Shown: positions 41,681 to 51,076, numbered from the stretch's first letter. The stretch: 64,000 nt of DNA from Brochothrix thermosphacta DSM 20171 = FSL F6-1036 (GCF_036884295.1 NZ_CP145608.1:2314285-2378284), one strand, 5' to 3'. Made by a program: numbers and translations. Notes: a model not told the origin generated them from the letters alone.

Positions 41681-43327
41681 ATGTATACAATTGGCGATTA
41701 TTTATTAGATCGTTTAAACGAATTAGGCGTTGAAGATATTTTTGGTGTTCCTGGTGATTACAATCTCACTTTCCTAGATCATATTACTGCTCACCCACAG
41801 TTATCTTGGGTCGGAAATGCCAATGAATTAAATGCTGCTTATGCAGCAGATGGTTATGCTCGTACAAAAGGTTTCGCTGCTTTAGTGACAACTTTCGGTG
41901 TGGGTGAACTTAGTGCTATCAATGGGTTAGCTGGTAGCTTCGCTGAACGTGTTCCCGTGATTGAAATAGTCGGTTCGCCCGTATCTACAGTACAAACCGA
42001 TAAGAAATTAGTCCATCATACGCTAGGAGATGGCGATTTCTTACACTTTGAAAAAATGCATGATGCGGTGACCGTTGCAAGTGCTCATTTAACCATCCAA
42101 AATGCGACTTCTGAAATTGATCGTGTGCTTACAACAGCCTTATCATTACGTCGTCCTGGTTATATCAATTTACCTATTGATGTTGCAGCTGCTCCTGCAG
42201 AAAAAGCACAAAAAAAATTACAGCTAAAAGTGACATCGCCAATCGATAGTACTCTGTTAGAAAAAATCCAAACAGCCTTTTCTTCGGCAAAACAACCTGT
42301 TTTTATTACGGGACATGAAATCCAAAGTTATCATTTAGAAGATACTGTCGCTAAAATTGCTGCGCATACAACTGTTCCTGTTGCTGCTCTTTCTTTAGGA
42401 AAAAGTAGTATCGATGAAACACACCCACAATTTGTTGGTATCTATTCAGGGGCTTTAACAGCAGAACCCTTAAAAACTTACGTAGATAATGCTGACCTTG
42501 TTATTTTACTGGGTGCGCAACTAACGGATACTGCAACCAGTGGTTTCAGTCAAAGTTTCAGTGCTTCTAAAATCATCGCTATTCATCCTGAAACAACAAC
42601 TGTTTTCGGACAAGATTATCCTTCAAATGACTTCAAAGAACTCATTGAAGCGTTAACTACGATTGATTATCGTATGGAAACAAGTGCAGCGTTAAAAACA
42701 ATGCCTTCTACTAAAGAATTCATTGCGACTGATACGCTCTTAACACAAAATCGTTTTTGGGAAGCGATTGAAACCAATTTCAAACAAAACGACACCATTG
42801 TTGCTGAACAAGGAACCTCTTTTTTCGGTATTACAAACACTCAGTTTAAAAAAGATATGCGTTTAATTGGGCAACCACTCTGGGGTTCAATTGGTTATAC
42901 TTTCCCTGCAGCACTTGGAAGTCAACTTGCTGCTAGAAGCAAACGCCATCTTCTCTTTATCGGAGATGGTTCGTTACAACTTACCATTCAAGAACTCGGA
43001 ATGGCATTACGTGCAAAATTAACACCACTTATTTTTGTTATTAACAACAATGGGTATACTGTTGAGCGTGAAATCCATGGGCCTAATGAGCGTTATAATG
43101 ATATCCCTACATGGGACTATGCTCAGCTCCCAACTGTTTTTGGTGGCACGGACCAAAATGTAGCGACTTATAAAGTAACGACTGAAACAGAGTTAGCTGA
43201 AGCACTTGTAACCGCGAAAGCTGATACAACACGCTTACAATGGATTGAAGTCGTTATGGACCAAACAGATGCACCAGAATTATTAAAAGAAATGGGCCGC
43301 ATTTTTGCCAAACAAAACACACACTAA
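41681..43327 (+). CDS. kdcA: Branched-chain/indolepyruvate alpha-keto acid decarboxylase
   Basis: 548 residues, matching Lactococcus KdcA/KivD (547-548). Thiamine diphosphate enzyme: catalytic Glu49 in GNANELNAAYAADGYAR, the His-His pair in LVHHTLGDGDF (about 111-112), and the TPP/Mg motif GDGSLQLTIQELGMALR...NNNGYTVER near 430-465. It converts 2-keto acids from Leu, Ile, Val or aromatic residues to aldehydes, giving malty aroma compounds; pyruvate and indolepyruvate are alternative substrates. RBS AGGAGGAG. It depends on TPP, whose salvage genes lie 18 kb away. Confidence 0.88.
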   Translation: MYTIGDYLLDRLNELGVEDIFGVPGDYNLTFLDHITAHPQLSWVGNANELNAAYAADGYARTKGFAALVTTFGVGELSAINGLAGSFAERVPVIEIVGSPVSTVQTDKKLVHHTLGDGDFLHFEKMHDAVTVASAHLTIQNATSEIDRVLTTALSLRRPGYINLPIDVAAAPAEKAQKKLQLKVTSPIDSTLLEKIQTAFSSAKQPVFITGHEIQSYHLEDTVAKIAAHTTVPVAALSLGKSSIDETHPQFVGIYSGALTAEPLKTYVDNADLVILLGAQLTDTATSGFSQSFSASKIIAIHPETTTVFGQDYPSNDFKELIEALTTIDYRMETSAALKTMPSTKEFIATDTLLTQNRFWEAIETNFKQNDTIVAEQGTSFFGITNTQFKKDMRLIGQPLWGSIGYTFPAALGSQLAARSKRHLLFIGDGSLQLTIQELGMALRAKLTPLIFVINNNGYTVEREIHGPNERYNDIPTWDYAQLPTVFGGTDQNVATYKVTTETELAEALVTAKADTTRLQWIEVVMDQTDAPELLKEMGRIFAKQNTH

Positions 43328-43367
43328 AAATATTGTTAACGCTATGTAACACAAGATAGCTGCACTA

Positions 43368-43401
43368 AAAAAGGAGTAAACTCAAGAGTTTACTCCTTTT
43401 T
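43368..43401 (+). terminator. Terminator after kdcA-like gene
   Basis: A perfect 16-bp stem, AAAAAGGAGTAAACTC against GAGTTTACTCCTTTTT, with a two-base loop. A and T runs on both sides make it bidirectional between convergent genes. Confidence 0.92.
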
Positions 43402-43447
43402 GTGTTTAAAACAAAACCAGTTCGTTTAGCTATATTTGATAAACAGC

Positions 43448-44374
43448 TTAAGCTTCTCGTTTCATCATATGAGTGTTCAAAAAGACAATGTAATGAATGA
43501 TGACATACAGTACCATTGCACAGGCAATAACTGTTTCAATGATTCCCGCCACATGTAAAAATTGTAGTTGTGGTAATTGTTTTGCACTTAATGTTAATGC
43601 TGTTGCTGATATTACCATCGGGAATGTCAACGCAGCATAACTTGGATAAAACGATAGACGTAGTACACGTGGTATTTGCAGTAATACAAACACATACAAA
43701 GCTTGAGCTAAACAAAGCAATGCAATCGCCAACCAACGAATTTCTCCACCATAAATCGTGATACATCCTGCTAGACATAATGAAGCCGGTGCAGCAATAA
43801 TACCGATCAACGGGAGTGTTGCTTCTGGCATTTTTTTGTGCCAATAGACACGTTTAAATACAATTGGTAACACGATTACATACAGAGCTAGTGCAATCCA
43901 TAAAAAGGTTTTTCCTAGTGTTGGGTAAAAATTCAAGCTGGTAACGGGGATTACGCCAATACCAACATACATCACAAACCAACTAGGATATATTTTCCCA
44001 ATATGCCAAGGAAAAACAAATCGTGCTGTAAAATAGGTCATTAAACCAATGTGTAGTACAACAGCTACTAACCACAAAATTTGAGCTACAAGATGCCAAC
44101 CAGCGAGCGGTTCTATATAGGTTGCTAAAATCATTATTGCCATCGTAAATGTGGGTGTTACAGCAACGATTATTGGATTATTAAAATCTGACCGTACATG
44201 ACCTGGGTGTATCAATAGTTTCAATACTAATATAAAAACCATCACTCCACCTATAATTGCTAAACCATTCCCTATCAGAGGGTTGCCCCATAACTTAAAT
44301 AAATTACCTAACGAACATACAGCTAAAGCCAAACCAGCCATCGGTAAAGGAATACCTGCTAAAAAGTGTTTCAT
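43448..44374 (-). CDS. TDT-family transporter (TehA/SLAC1-like)
   Basis: 308 residues with ten membrane helices. It opens AGIPLPMAGLALAVCSLGNL, and FTMAIMILATYI and IGKIYPSWFVMYVGIGV are typical of the TDT family, which includes tellurite-resistance TehA and the plant anion channel SLAC1. Probable anion or dicarboxylate export. A LysR gene lies divergently 137 bp away and presumably regulates it. Confidence 0.85.
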   Translation of the reverse strand: MKHFLAGIPLPMAGLALAVCSLGNLFKLWGNPLIGNGLAIIGGVMVFILVLKLLIHPGHVRSDFNNPIIVAVTPTFTMAIMILATYIEPLAGWHLVAQILWLVAVVLHIGLMTYFTARFVFPWHIGKIYPSWFVMYVGIGVIPVTSLNFYPTLGKTFLWIALALYVIVLPIVFKRVYWHKKMPEATLPLIGIIAAPASLCLAGCITIYGGEIRWLAIALLCLAQALYVFVLLQIPRVLRLSFYPSYAALTFPMVISATALTLSAKQLPQLQFLHVAGIIETVIACAMVLYVIIHYIVFLNTHMMKREA

Positions 44375-44428
44375 AACATTGACGCCCCTTTTCTTCCCTT
44401 GAAAAATTCTTATATCATTTCTTTACAT

Positions 44429-44448
44429 ATCCTATCTTACAATAGTAT
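44429..44448. promoter_or_regulatory. Candidate LysR operator upstream of the TDT gene
   Basis: AT-C-CTAT-N6-ATAG-T-AT is an inverted repeat lying centrally between divergent TDT and LysR genes. The spacing suits a LysR half-site pair. Confidence 0.45.
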
Positions 44449-44511
44449 GATTAATAAAGGAAATCGTTATTTTTTATGCAATTGATAAATTTTCTCTATA
44501 GGAGGGGTTAG

Positions 44512-45354
44512 ATGTTTAAATTACTCAAAACATTCATCGCAGTATACGAGCAAGAGAGCTTTACAAAAGCAGCCGATTTATTATTTTTAACACAACCTAC
44601 AATTTCGGGTCATATCAAAAAACTTGAAGACGAACTCGATACCTTATTATTTATTCGCACAAGTAATAAGGCTGTTTATCCTTGCCAAGCAGCGCAGATT
44701 TTTTACCCTAAAGCGATTGAATTGTTAGCCAATTGGGAACAGGAAAAACGTGCCCTTCAAAATGAAGAAAGTTATCATCAGCGTCTCCATTTAGCTGCCT
44801 CATTAACAATTGGCACTGAAGTTCTTCCGAAAATTTTAGCGGAAATTGCGCATGATTATCCACAGTTGCAAGTAACGCTCACCATTTGTAATTCAGATGA
44901 AGTCGCCGCTTTAATGGAAAATTCGCAATGTGACCTCGGCTTTGTAGAAAAAACTATCTTCTCTCATCATCTAAAAAGTCGCTTGTTGTGTCAAGACCGC
45001 CTCATTAAAATTACAACCGCACCCGATCTTAATCATTGGATTATTCGTGAACAAGGTTCTGGTTTGTTATTTGCAACACAAAATTATTTCGACACGAATA
45101 GAATCGTACCTGAGCATATTCTCACCGTCAATAATAACGATGCCATCATTCATTTACTTCATCTGAACATGGGCAATGCTTTATTGTCTGAAAGATATAT
45201 ACATCGTTTAACAATACCGTTCACTTACTTACCCGATCACTACACGCGACATTTTTCATTAATTCATCGCCCACGACAACTCGAAGATCCTTATTATGCT
45301 AAATTGATTGATCAGTTGACAACGTATGTCCAAGAGGATACACCTACGCCTTAA
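44512..45354 (+). CDS. LysR-family regulator of the TDT transporter
   Basis: 280 residues: HTH QESFTKAADLLFLTQPTISGHIKKLEDELDTLLF, then the effector domain (about 90-275). RBS AGGAGGG. Its 3' end overlaps the end of the convergent histidine kinase gene by 11 bp, so readthrough in either direction could give antisense RNA. Confidence 0.86.
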   Translation: MFKLLKTFIAVYEQESFTKAADLLFLTQPTISGHIKKLEDELDTLLFIRTSNKAVYPCQAAQIFYPKAIELLANWEQEKRALQNEESYHQRLHLAASLTIGTEVLPKILAEIAHDYPQLQVTLTICNSDEVAALMENSQCDLGFVEKTIFSHHLKSRLLCQDRLIKITTAPDLNHWIIREQGSGLLFATQNYFDTNRIVPEHILTVNNNDAIIHLLHLNMGNALLSERYIHRLTIPFTYLPDHYTRHFSLIHRPRQLEDPYYAKLIDQLTTYVQEDTPTP

Positions 45355-46735
45355 TGGGTAAGTGTAAAATAAAGGAGAAGTGTCCGTCAACAATCGCTAT
45401 TTTTGTACGATAACCGTGTGCCTCACTAATCGCCGCAACAATTGCCAAACCTAAACCTGTACCAGAAAGCGCTTCGTTACGAGAAGGCTCATGCGTATAA
45501 AAGGCGTCCCATAATTTATTGATGGGGAAATCCTCAGATAATGTTGTTTGATTGCTTAACACCAGTGTTACATCAGTAGTTGTTTGCGACCACGTCGCAG
45601 TGATTATTTTACTACTCGCATATTTCAGGCTATTGCTTACGATATTATCAAATAATAAACGCAGCACTTCTGCCTCAGCAAAAATAACGGTTTCTTTTTC
45701 GAGCCCGATTGTCTGCAATTGATGTTGTGTTAAATTTAATGCAGGTGTGCTTTCGTTCACGGTCTCTGACCAGAGTTTATTGATGCTCACGGCTTCACGT
45801 TTAATTTCACGTTGCTCGAGTTGTGAAAGTTTTAGCATCCGATTAACAATGTCATTCAAACGGTTGTTTTGTTCTTGAATAACGGTTAAATAGGCCCCAT
45901 CATCTAGACCATCTTTTATTCCTGCTGAGTAAGCACCAATAAGGGCAATGGGCGTTTTTAATTCATGTGTCAAATCAGCTATCAATTGCTTCAATTGTGT
46001 ATTATGCGCCACCAGTTGTTGCTGATAGAGCTGTAAATTTGTACTCATTCGATTAATATTTTTTGAAAGATCTCCAATTTCATCCGTCGTAATATGAGTC
46101 ATTTTCACGAAATCAAACTCGGCAATCTTACCCGTTACTTCTTTCAATTCAATCAAGGGTTGCACCATTTTTCGTGCGGCAATAAACACTAAACTGATTA
46201 TCACTAGTAACGTTAACAGTAACGTAACGCCATTAAAACGGTTCATCACTGCACTGGTTTCGGAAAAGTGAACGGTCGAAACACCTACCACGTAAAGTTG
46301 ATTATCCAACACTTTCAACTGCACAAGAAAACTCGCTTTTTGTTTATCTTGATTGTATTCTTTCTGAATTGTTTCAGGATTTCCCTTGAGTTTTTCTAAC
46401 GTATCCTCCGTTATCCAAAATCGATTGAGCGCAACTCTGTTTCTGGTTAATTCAAACGACACTCGCTCATTAAAAGCATCATTATTTTCCTCTACGATGG
46501 GCACTCTAACGATTACTACCTGTTGCTGCTCTTTTTGCTCTTGTAACCATTTTTCTGTTCTTAAGGCTTTGGGTTTTTCAGAAATATCCGCCATCATCGC
46601 ACTGATTTTATTTTCCATCTGCCAATGATAATAACGTGGCGCAACATAACTATTAACGGTATACATGACCGCAAAACAGACCACAATAATCGCTGAAAAA
46701 AACAACGCCATTTTGATACTAATTTTATTTTTCAA
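45344..46735 (-). CDS. Sensor histidine kinase
   Basis: 463 residues. Two membrane helices (about 8-28 and 170-186) enclose an extracellular sensor of about 140 residues, followed by HAMP (about 190-240), the phosphoacceptor His257 in LTHELKTPIALIGAY, N box NIVSNSLKYA and G box GTGLGLAIV. It signals to the OmpR-type regulator whose gene overlaps its start by 11 bp. The upstream glucosaminidase gene in the same unit hints that it watches the cell wall. The stimulus is unknown. Confidence 0.9.
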   Translation of the reverse strand: MKNKISIKMALFFSAIIVVCFAVMYTVNSYVAPRYYHWQMENKISAMMADISEKPKALRTEKWLQEQKEQQQVVIVRVPIVEENNDAFNERVSFELTRNRVALNRFWITEDTLEKLKGNPETIQKEYNQDKQKASFLVQLKVLDNQLYVVGVSTVHFSETSAVMNRFNGVTLLLTLLVIISLVFIAARKMVQPLIELKEVTGKIAEFDFVKMTHITTDEIGDLSKNINRMSTNLQLYQQQLVAHNTQLKQLIADLTHELKTPIALIGAYSAGIKDGLDDGAYLTVIQEQNNRLNDIVNRMLKLSQLEQREIKREAVSINKLWSETVNESTPALNLTQHQLQTIGLEKETVIFAEAEVLRLLFDNIVSNSLKYASSKIITATWSQTTTDVTLVLSNQTTLSEDFPINKLWDAFYTHEPSRNEALSGTGLGLAIVAAISEAHGYRTKIAIVDGHFSFILHLPIKA

Positions 46736-47363
46736 TACAATACCCCAATCCTCGTCGCGTCGTTATAGTATCGGCTCCAATTTTTTCTCGCAAACGACGA
46801 ATATGAGTATCAACTGTACGGTCGACACCCTCATAATCTAAACCCCAAACATTATCAATCAACTGTTCACGCGTGACGTTTCGCCCACGATTTAACAACA
46901 AGACGTTGAGCAACTCGTATTCTTTTTTCGTAAGCTGAAGTTCAACCCTATCCTTCCAAACACGATGATTTTTCATATCTACAACTAAGTCACCCACATG
47001 ATGTAGTTCATCAATACCGAGCAATCTTTTAATTCTTAAAAGTAACACTTGTGGATCAAATGGTTTACGAATGAATTCATCGGCACCGACTGTTAACGAC
47101 TCAACCTCATCTGTAATTTCGCTTTTCGCTGTTAACATCATAATTTTCAAATCAGCAACTTGTTTAATTGTTTGAATAATTTCAATGCCATCCATTTCTG
47201 GCATCATCCAATCGACAATTAGTAAATCGATTTTTTCTGTTTCTAATATCGCTAAAGCATCCCTACCATTCAAAGCAGTATACACTTCAAAATGTGCTTT
47301 TTTCAAATAAGCTGTTAGTATTGTGACCATTTCTGGACTATCATCGACTACTAAAATTTTCAT
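46725..47363 (-). CDS. OmpR-family response regulator
   Basis: 212 residues. Receiver: acidic pocket ILVVDDSPE, phospho-acceptor Asp51 in LLIVDWMMPEMDG, Lys in RKPFDPQ. C-terminal winged HTH with TKKEYELLNVLLLNRGRNVTREQL and VDRTVDTHIRRLREKIG. ATG 47363 follows GAGAGGAG by 8 bases. It probably regulates the wall hydrolase gene next to it and itself. Confidence 0.9.
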   Translation of the reverse strand: MKILVVDDSPEMVTILTAYLKKAHFEVYTALNGRDALAILETEKIDLLIVDWMMPEMDGIEIIQTIKQVADLKIMMLTAKSEITDEVESLTVGADEFIRKPFDPQVLLLRIKRLLGIDELHHVGDLVVDMKNHRVWKDRVELQLTKKEYELLNVLLLNRGRNVTREQLIDNVWGLDYEGVDRTVDTHIRRLREKIGADTITTRRGLGYCIEK

Positions 47364-47377
47364 TCTTAATACTCCTC

Positions 47378-47956
47378 TCACCGCGGACGATCGTATTTAA
47401 ATAAACTGTACTGTTCAATTATTTCAATTATTTTTTCGGCATATTTTGGATCGGTCGCATAACCACCCTCTTGCAAAATATAGGCTGATTCACGATAATT
47501 TTTACTTTTCTCTAACCCACTGTATGTACCACCCTCTAAAAATTCCGCATGGTCCAACACAGAATCAGCAATCGAATCATAGACTTTAAAATTATCAACT
47601 ATTGTAATGCGTTCGCCCTCTTCATATTCATCGGTTGTCATTTTAATCGTTTCGCCTTTTATACCAAAGAGGTTGTTACTTTTTAGCGCTAATTCACTGC
47701 GACCCCAATCTGACTCTAAGATAGCTTGTGCAATTGTAATACTTGCTGAAAGAGATGTTTCATCCTCTAATTTTTGTGCTTGTTTAGAAATATCTTCAAT
47801 GAATTTTGTTTGATATCTTGTATTATAACGTTCTTCCCAGTCAATCGCTGCTTTCTCCTCTGGCTGACTCAGTAACCCTATCGTTATTATTCCCACTAAA
47901 CAGACTAAAAATCCTATAATAATATATCTTTTTTTTATATTTTTTTGTTTTTCCAT
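47378..47956 (-). CDS. Membrane-anchored glucosaminidase (peptidoglycan hydrolase)
   Basis: 192 residues: a basic N-terminus, a single helix (YIIIGFLVCLVGIITIGLL, about 11-29) and an extracellular glucosaminidase domain (FlgJ/LytG type, about 50-190) with SITIAQAILESDWGRSELALKSNNLFGIKG, where Glu in ILESDWG is the catalytic acid. It cuts the glycan strand of peptidoglycan. First gene of a unit with the two-component system, whose RR start follows 15 bp after its stop. Confidence 0.87.
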   Translation of the reverse strand: MEKQKNIKKRYIIIGFLVCLVGIITIGLLSQPEEKAAIDWEERYNTRYQTKFIEDISKQAQKLEDETSLSASITIAQAILESDWGRSELALKSNNLFGIKGETIKMTTDEYEEGERITIVDNFKVYDSIADSVLDHAEFLEGGTYSGLEKSKNYRESAYILQEGGYATDPKYAEKIIEIIEQYSLFKYDRPR

Positions 47957-48024
47957 TTCAACTCACTCCTTAAGATTTACTTGTTAACCTTATCTTAAGG
48001 GAGCAATGTCACAGTAATATGTCA

Positions 48025-48059
48025 AAATAAAAACCACCTGTCAACATGTGACAAAGTGG
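48025..48059 (-). terminator. Terminator after the DUF1456 gene
   Basis: The minus strand shows CCAC-TTTGTCA-CATGT-TGACAGG-TGG followed by TTTTTATTT, just after the stop codon. The stem has small mismatches. Confidence 0.65.
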
Positions 48060-48066
48060 CTGAAAT

Positions 48067-48567
48067 CTAATTGCGGTAACGTAAAGCTAAACCTTTTAGG
48101 AAGTTACGCGCAAATTTATCGCCGCATTGTTTAAAATTACGGTGATCATCCTTACGTAAAACTGCACTTAATTCGCCTTTAGATAAGTAAACACCTGCAT
48201 CATCTAAAATTTCCAGCATATCATCGCTCGTTAATGATAAAGCAATTTTAACTTTCTTCAACAAAAGATTGTTGATGTGACGAATTTCTTTGCTTTTTTG
48301 TTGAGGGGGTAATGGTTGGTCATCTTTACGCCCTCGTTTAAACGTTATAAAACCATTGAAAAATGAGTCGATCATTGCATTGTCACACGATTTCACATAA
48401 ACATTACCATCATCTTCACTCGTCATTAAGTATTCTTGTTTTGTTAGCATGTCTTTTACTTCTTGCAAAGTTAATTCAACACCTGCTAGTCGAAACATTT
48501 CAACCATGTCTGTATCTTTGATGTCTAGTGCGTAACGTAAACGCAACAGTATATCATTATTATTCAT
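48067..48567 (-). CDS. DUF1456 (YehS-like) protein
   Basis: 166 residues with two DUF1456 repeats: NDILLRLRYALDIKDTDMVEMFRLAGVELT (about 3-32) and NNLLLKKVKIALSLTSDDMLEILDDAGVYLS (about 98-128). Each is followed by a conserved FxxFxGFxxxRG-type segment (FFNGFITFKRGRKD; FLKGLALRYRN). Full-length member; function unknown. Confidence 0.88.
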   Translation of the reverse strand: MNNNDILLRLRYALDIKDTDMVEMFRLAGVELTLQEVKDMLTKQEYLMTSEDDGNVYVKSCDNAMIDSFFNGFITFKRGRKDDQPLPPQQKSKEIRHINNLLLKKVKIALSLTSDDMLEILDDAGVYLSKGELSAVLRKDDHRNFKQCGDKFARNFLKGLALRYRN

Positions 48568-48818
48568 CGTCGTCTTCCTTTCACTTTACCGATTTGACTC
48601 GCACTTATAAGTATACTTCTTTCTGAGTAGTCTTGCATGTTTTTTTGTGAGGGTTATAGAGCATTTGCCTTAAAAGTAATTCCTCTGAAAAGTTAGTTAA
48701 CCCCACTATTCTGTGAACCATCATTTTTAATCAACATTTTCTGCCACTTGTGTGATTTAAATCGTCAACGTCATCATAAATAGGATTCATATAAATAAGT
48801 CCCCCTTAATAAGGCAGC
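48568..48818. other. 250-bp intergenic region, nothing clear
   Basis: Contains the promoter region of the DUF1456 gene (read leftward) but no convincing -35/-10 pair, repeat or gene. The sequence is of average composition. Confidence 0.4.
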
Positions 48819-48856
48819 AAAAAGCCTAAAACAATATTAAATGTTTTAGGCTTTTT
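48819..48856 (-). terminator. Terminator after the RibD-like gene
   Basis: AAAAAGCCTAAAACA (48819-48833) pairs perfectly with TGTTTTAGGCTTTTT (48842-48856), with A and T runs on both sides. Confidence 0.9.
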
Positions 48857-48865
48857 ATAACTACT

Positions 48866-49408
48866 TTAGCGCGTATAAACTTGGCTACTCATACCATTGA
48901 CAGCTGTAATTTCTTTTAATTTCAAATGACGTTTTGTGCTGTTTCCTTCAAACAAAGAGATTCCTTGTCCTAAAATAACAGGAACAGTTGTGAGGTTGTA
49001 CTCATCAATTAAATCTGCTTTGATGAGCGGTGCTATTAGGCTAGCGCCACCGACCAACCAAATATCGCCACCTTCTTCAGCTAATAATCGTTCAATCAGC
49101 GATACGACCGATGCATTGACAAATTGCACGCCTTCCTTTGCTTTTAAATGTTGTTGCGTTGTTAAAACATAGGACTTTGCCCCTTCGTAGGGGTAATGAT
49201 CTGGCGAAAGTTCTTCCACAACTTGTTGATAGGTTGTTCGCCCCATTACAACGGTATCAATTGTTTCATAAAACCGTTCATAAGAATCATCACTGACTGG
49301 TTTATCCACCGTTACCTCACCTAAAAAATCAATACCGCCTTGTGTATCTGCGATAAAACCATCAATGCTCACCGCAATATAAAGAATAACTTTTCTTTTC
49401 ATAACCAT
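48866..49408 (-). CDS. RibD C-terminal/dihydrofolate reductase-family protein
   Basis: 180 residues: VILYIAVSIDGFIADTQGGIDFL at the N-terminus, DTVVMGRTTYQQVV for NADPH binding, and IWLVGGASLIAPLIKADLIDEYNLTTVPVILGQGISLFEG. It is a reductase fold of the YwjB/YyaP group with no assigned substrate. It is divergent from a TetR-family gene with a long palindrome in between, so the TetR protein probably represses it. Confidence 0.85.
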   Translation of the reverse strand: MVMKRKVILYIAVSIDGFIADTQGGIDFLGEVTVDKPVSDDSYERFYETIDTVVMGRTTYQQVVEELSPDHYPYEGAKSYVLTTQQHLKAKEGVQFVNASVVSLIERLLAEEGGDIWLVGGASLIAPLIKADLIDEYNLTTVPVILGQGISLFEGNSTKRHLKLKEITAVNGMSSQVYTR

Positions 49409-49466
49409 CCGCCTTTCATTTATTACTAATAAATATAGTATACTCTAGAAAGGATAACGACATCAT

Positions 49467-49490
49467 CCGACAATGTTATATCAGTGTCGG
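49467..49490. promoter_or_regulatory. 24-bp palindrome, TetR operator candidate
   Basis: CCGACA-A-TG at 49467-49475 mirrors CA-G-TGTCGG at 49482-49490 around TTATAT. The arms are perfect except for one symmetrical pair of positions. It lies 16 bp before the TetR start codon and 58 bp before the divergent reductase gene. Confidence 0.65.
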
Positions 49491-49506
49491 TCTTTGGAGG
49501 AAAATC

Positions 49507-50019
49507 ATGAAATTAACCATTTGGAAAACCACTTATCGTTTATTAACTGAACAAAAAACACCTTTTTCAAAGCTATCTATCCGAGCAATTTGCGAAGCAT
49601 GTGCGATTCACCATACCTCATTCTATTACCATTTTAACGATAAATTTGATTTATTTAACTTTGGTATACAGCAACTTTTAGCTGATTATGAACGGCTTTC
49701 AATACAAACTAAATTCACGTCACCTTTTAGTGTATCGAATACTTTCTTTAAAAATTCTGATTTACAATTATTAATAACCGCACAAACTCATGATCCACTC
49801 GCACCCTCATTAATTACCCGTTATGCTGAAAAACAATTAGTCACTGAAGCCTTTTTGTACCTTGAAAATAAAACGATCAGTGTGCCACAACAATTATTGG
49901 CACAACAACTCGTCCGTACGATTTTCACTATCAGCGATTGGTCTCAAACGCAAGCACACATTTCCGATACTGAACTAGATGCCTTGTATCAAGAGTTGAC
50001 TGCAGATTTATTTATATAG
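49507..50019 (+). CDS. TetR-family regulator
   Basis: 170 residues; HTH FSKLSIRAICEACAIHHTSFYYHFNDKFDLF near residues 20-50, then a short C-terminal domain of the TetR_C group seen in DhaS-like proteins. RBS GGAGG. It probably controls itself and the divergent RibD-like reductase through the 24-bp palindrome. Ends 4 bp before the convergent ROK gene, without a terminator between. Confidence 0.85.
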   Translation: MKLTIWKTTYRLLTEQKTPFSKLSIRAICEACAIHHTSFYYHFNDKFDLFNFGIQQLLADYERLSIQTKFTSPFSVSNTFFKNSDLQLLITAQTHDPLAPSLITRYAEKQLVTEAFLYLENKTISVPQQLLAQQLVRTIFTISDWSQTQAHISDTELDALYQELTADLFI

Positions 50020-50023
50020 TGAG

Positions 50024-51043
50024 TTATTTGAATGAGAATGGTAATGATACTTCATATTGTGTATTTAAGCGTTGCAGCGATAAACAAATCATCCCATAAA
50101 CATAGTAGGCATAAAAACCTTGCCGCACTGTGACTGTTGTTTTTTCAACTGCTGGAAAAACCGCTTCAATTCGCTCTTCTATTTTTTGCTTCACAGCAAC
50201 AGTTGCATGTGTACCAAAAACAACGACATGATGCGGGTCATACATACTGACTAATGATTGTGCCGACTGAATGATATTTTCTTCGATATCTGTCGCAGTT
50301 ACAACCGATTCCCAATTTTGTTTGACAGGCAAATACTTAATTTCTCCCGCGAGACCATTCTTACCTTTTATCAATTTACCATTAAGATAAATCCCTGCCC
50401 CTGGCGGGTTTGAATCCGGGTAATATAGACCAACGACAGACTCACTCTGTAAGAATTTTTCACTAGTACAAAAACCAATAATTGCCGCATTAATATCATT
50501 TTCTAATATAACAGGTAATTGAAACCGTTCAGTCAATGTTTTTTCTAATTGAACATCCAGTAGTTTTTCAAAATCAATCATTGTTAATCTGCCATTGATT
50601 TCTTGTCCTGGAATCCCTACGCTGATTAATTTCAAAGTAGAGTAACGCGCAACATATGGCGCTAATGCTTCTATTAAAAACGACAGTGTTAGCTGCTGAA
50701 CTTCCTTACGTTCTTCAACTATTGCCTCGCCAAAAGCATTTCCTACGACTATATCAACCACTTCATTTTCTTTTTCTTGGGATAAACACACCGTTAAAAA
50801 TAATTCAAACTCACCATTGTATGCATATAAAGTTGCTTTACGTCCCGCTGTAGATTGTGTTTCTTTTAATTTTAATACTTCCTGACTATCCACCAATTCT
50901 TGAATAATCGCATTAATTGTGACAACACTCAAGCCGCTTATTTCAGATAATTCCGGCTTTGTCATCGTCTTTTTTGCTTTCAATATTTTACGCACCGTAT
51001 TGACGTTGAGTTTTTTCATCAGTCTCGCATCGCCAATTTTCAT
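50024..51043 (-). CDS. ROK-family transcriptional regulator
   Basis: 339 residues: an N-terminal winged HTH (KLNVNTVRKILKAKKTMTKPELSEISGLSVVTINAIIQEL), then a ROK domain (about 85-310). The sugar-kinase-like ATP and sugar motifs are degenerate: GIPGQEING, ENDINAAIIGF and GAGIYLNGKLIKGKNGLAGEIKYLP are present, but the usual zinc cysteine cluster C-x-C-G-x-x-G-C is absent. It is thus a regulator rather than a kinase, probably binding a sugar. RBS AGAGGTG before ATG. No sugar operon is adjacent. Confidence 0.86.
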   Translation of the reverse strand: MKIGDARLMKKLNVNTVRKILKAKKTMTKPELSEISGLSVVTINAIIQELVDSQEVLKLKETQSTAGRKATLYAYNGEFELFLTVCLSQEKENEVVDIVVGNAFGEAIVEERKEVQQLTLSFLIEALAPYVARYSTLKLISVGIPGQEINGRLTMIDFEKLLDVQLEKTLTERFQLPVILENDINAAIIGFCTSEKFLQSESVVGLYYPDSNPPGAGIYLNGKLIKGKNGLAGEIKYLPVKQNWESVVTATDIEENIIQSAQSLVSMYDPHHVVVFGTHATVAVKQKIEERIEAVFPAVEKTTVTVRQGFYAYYVYGMICLSLQRLNTQYEVSLPFSFK

Positions 51044-51076
51044 GTCTACACCTCTTTTATATTCTCTACTGCTTTG

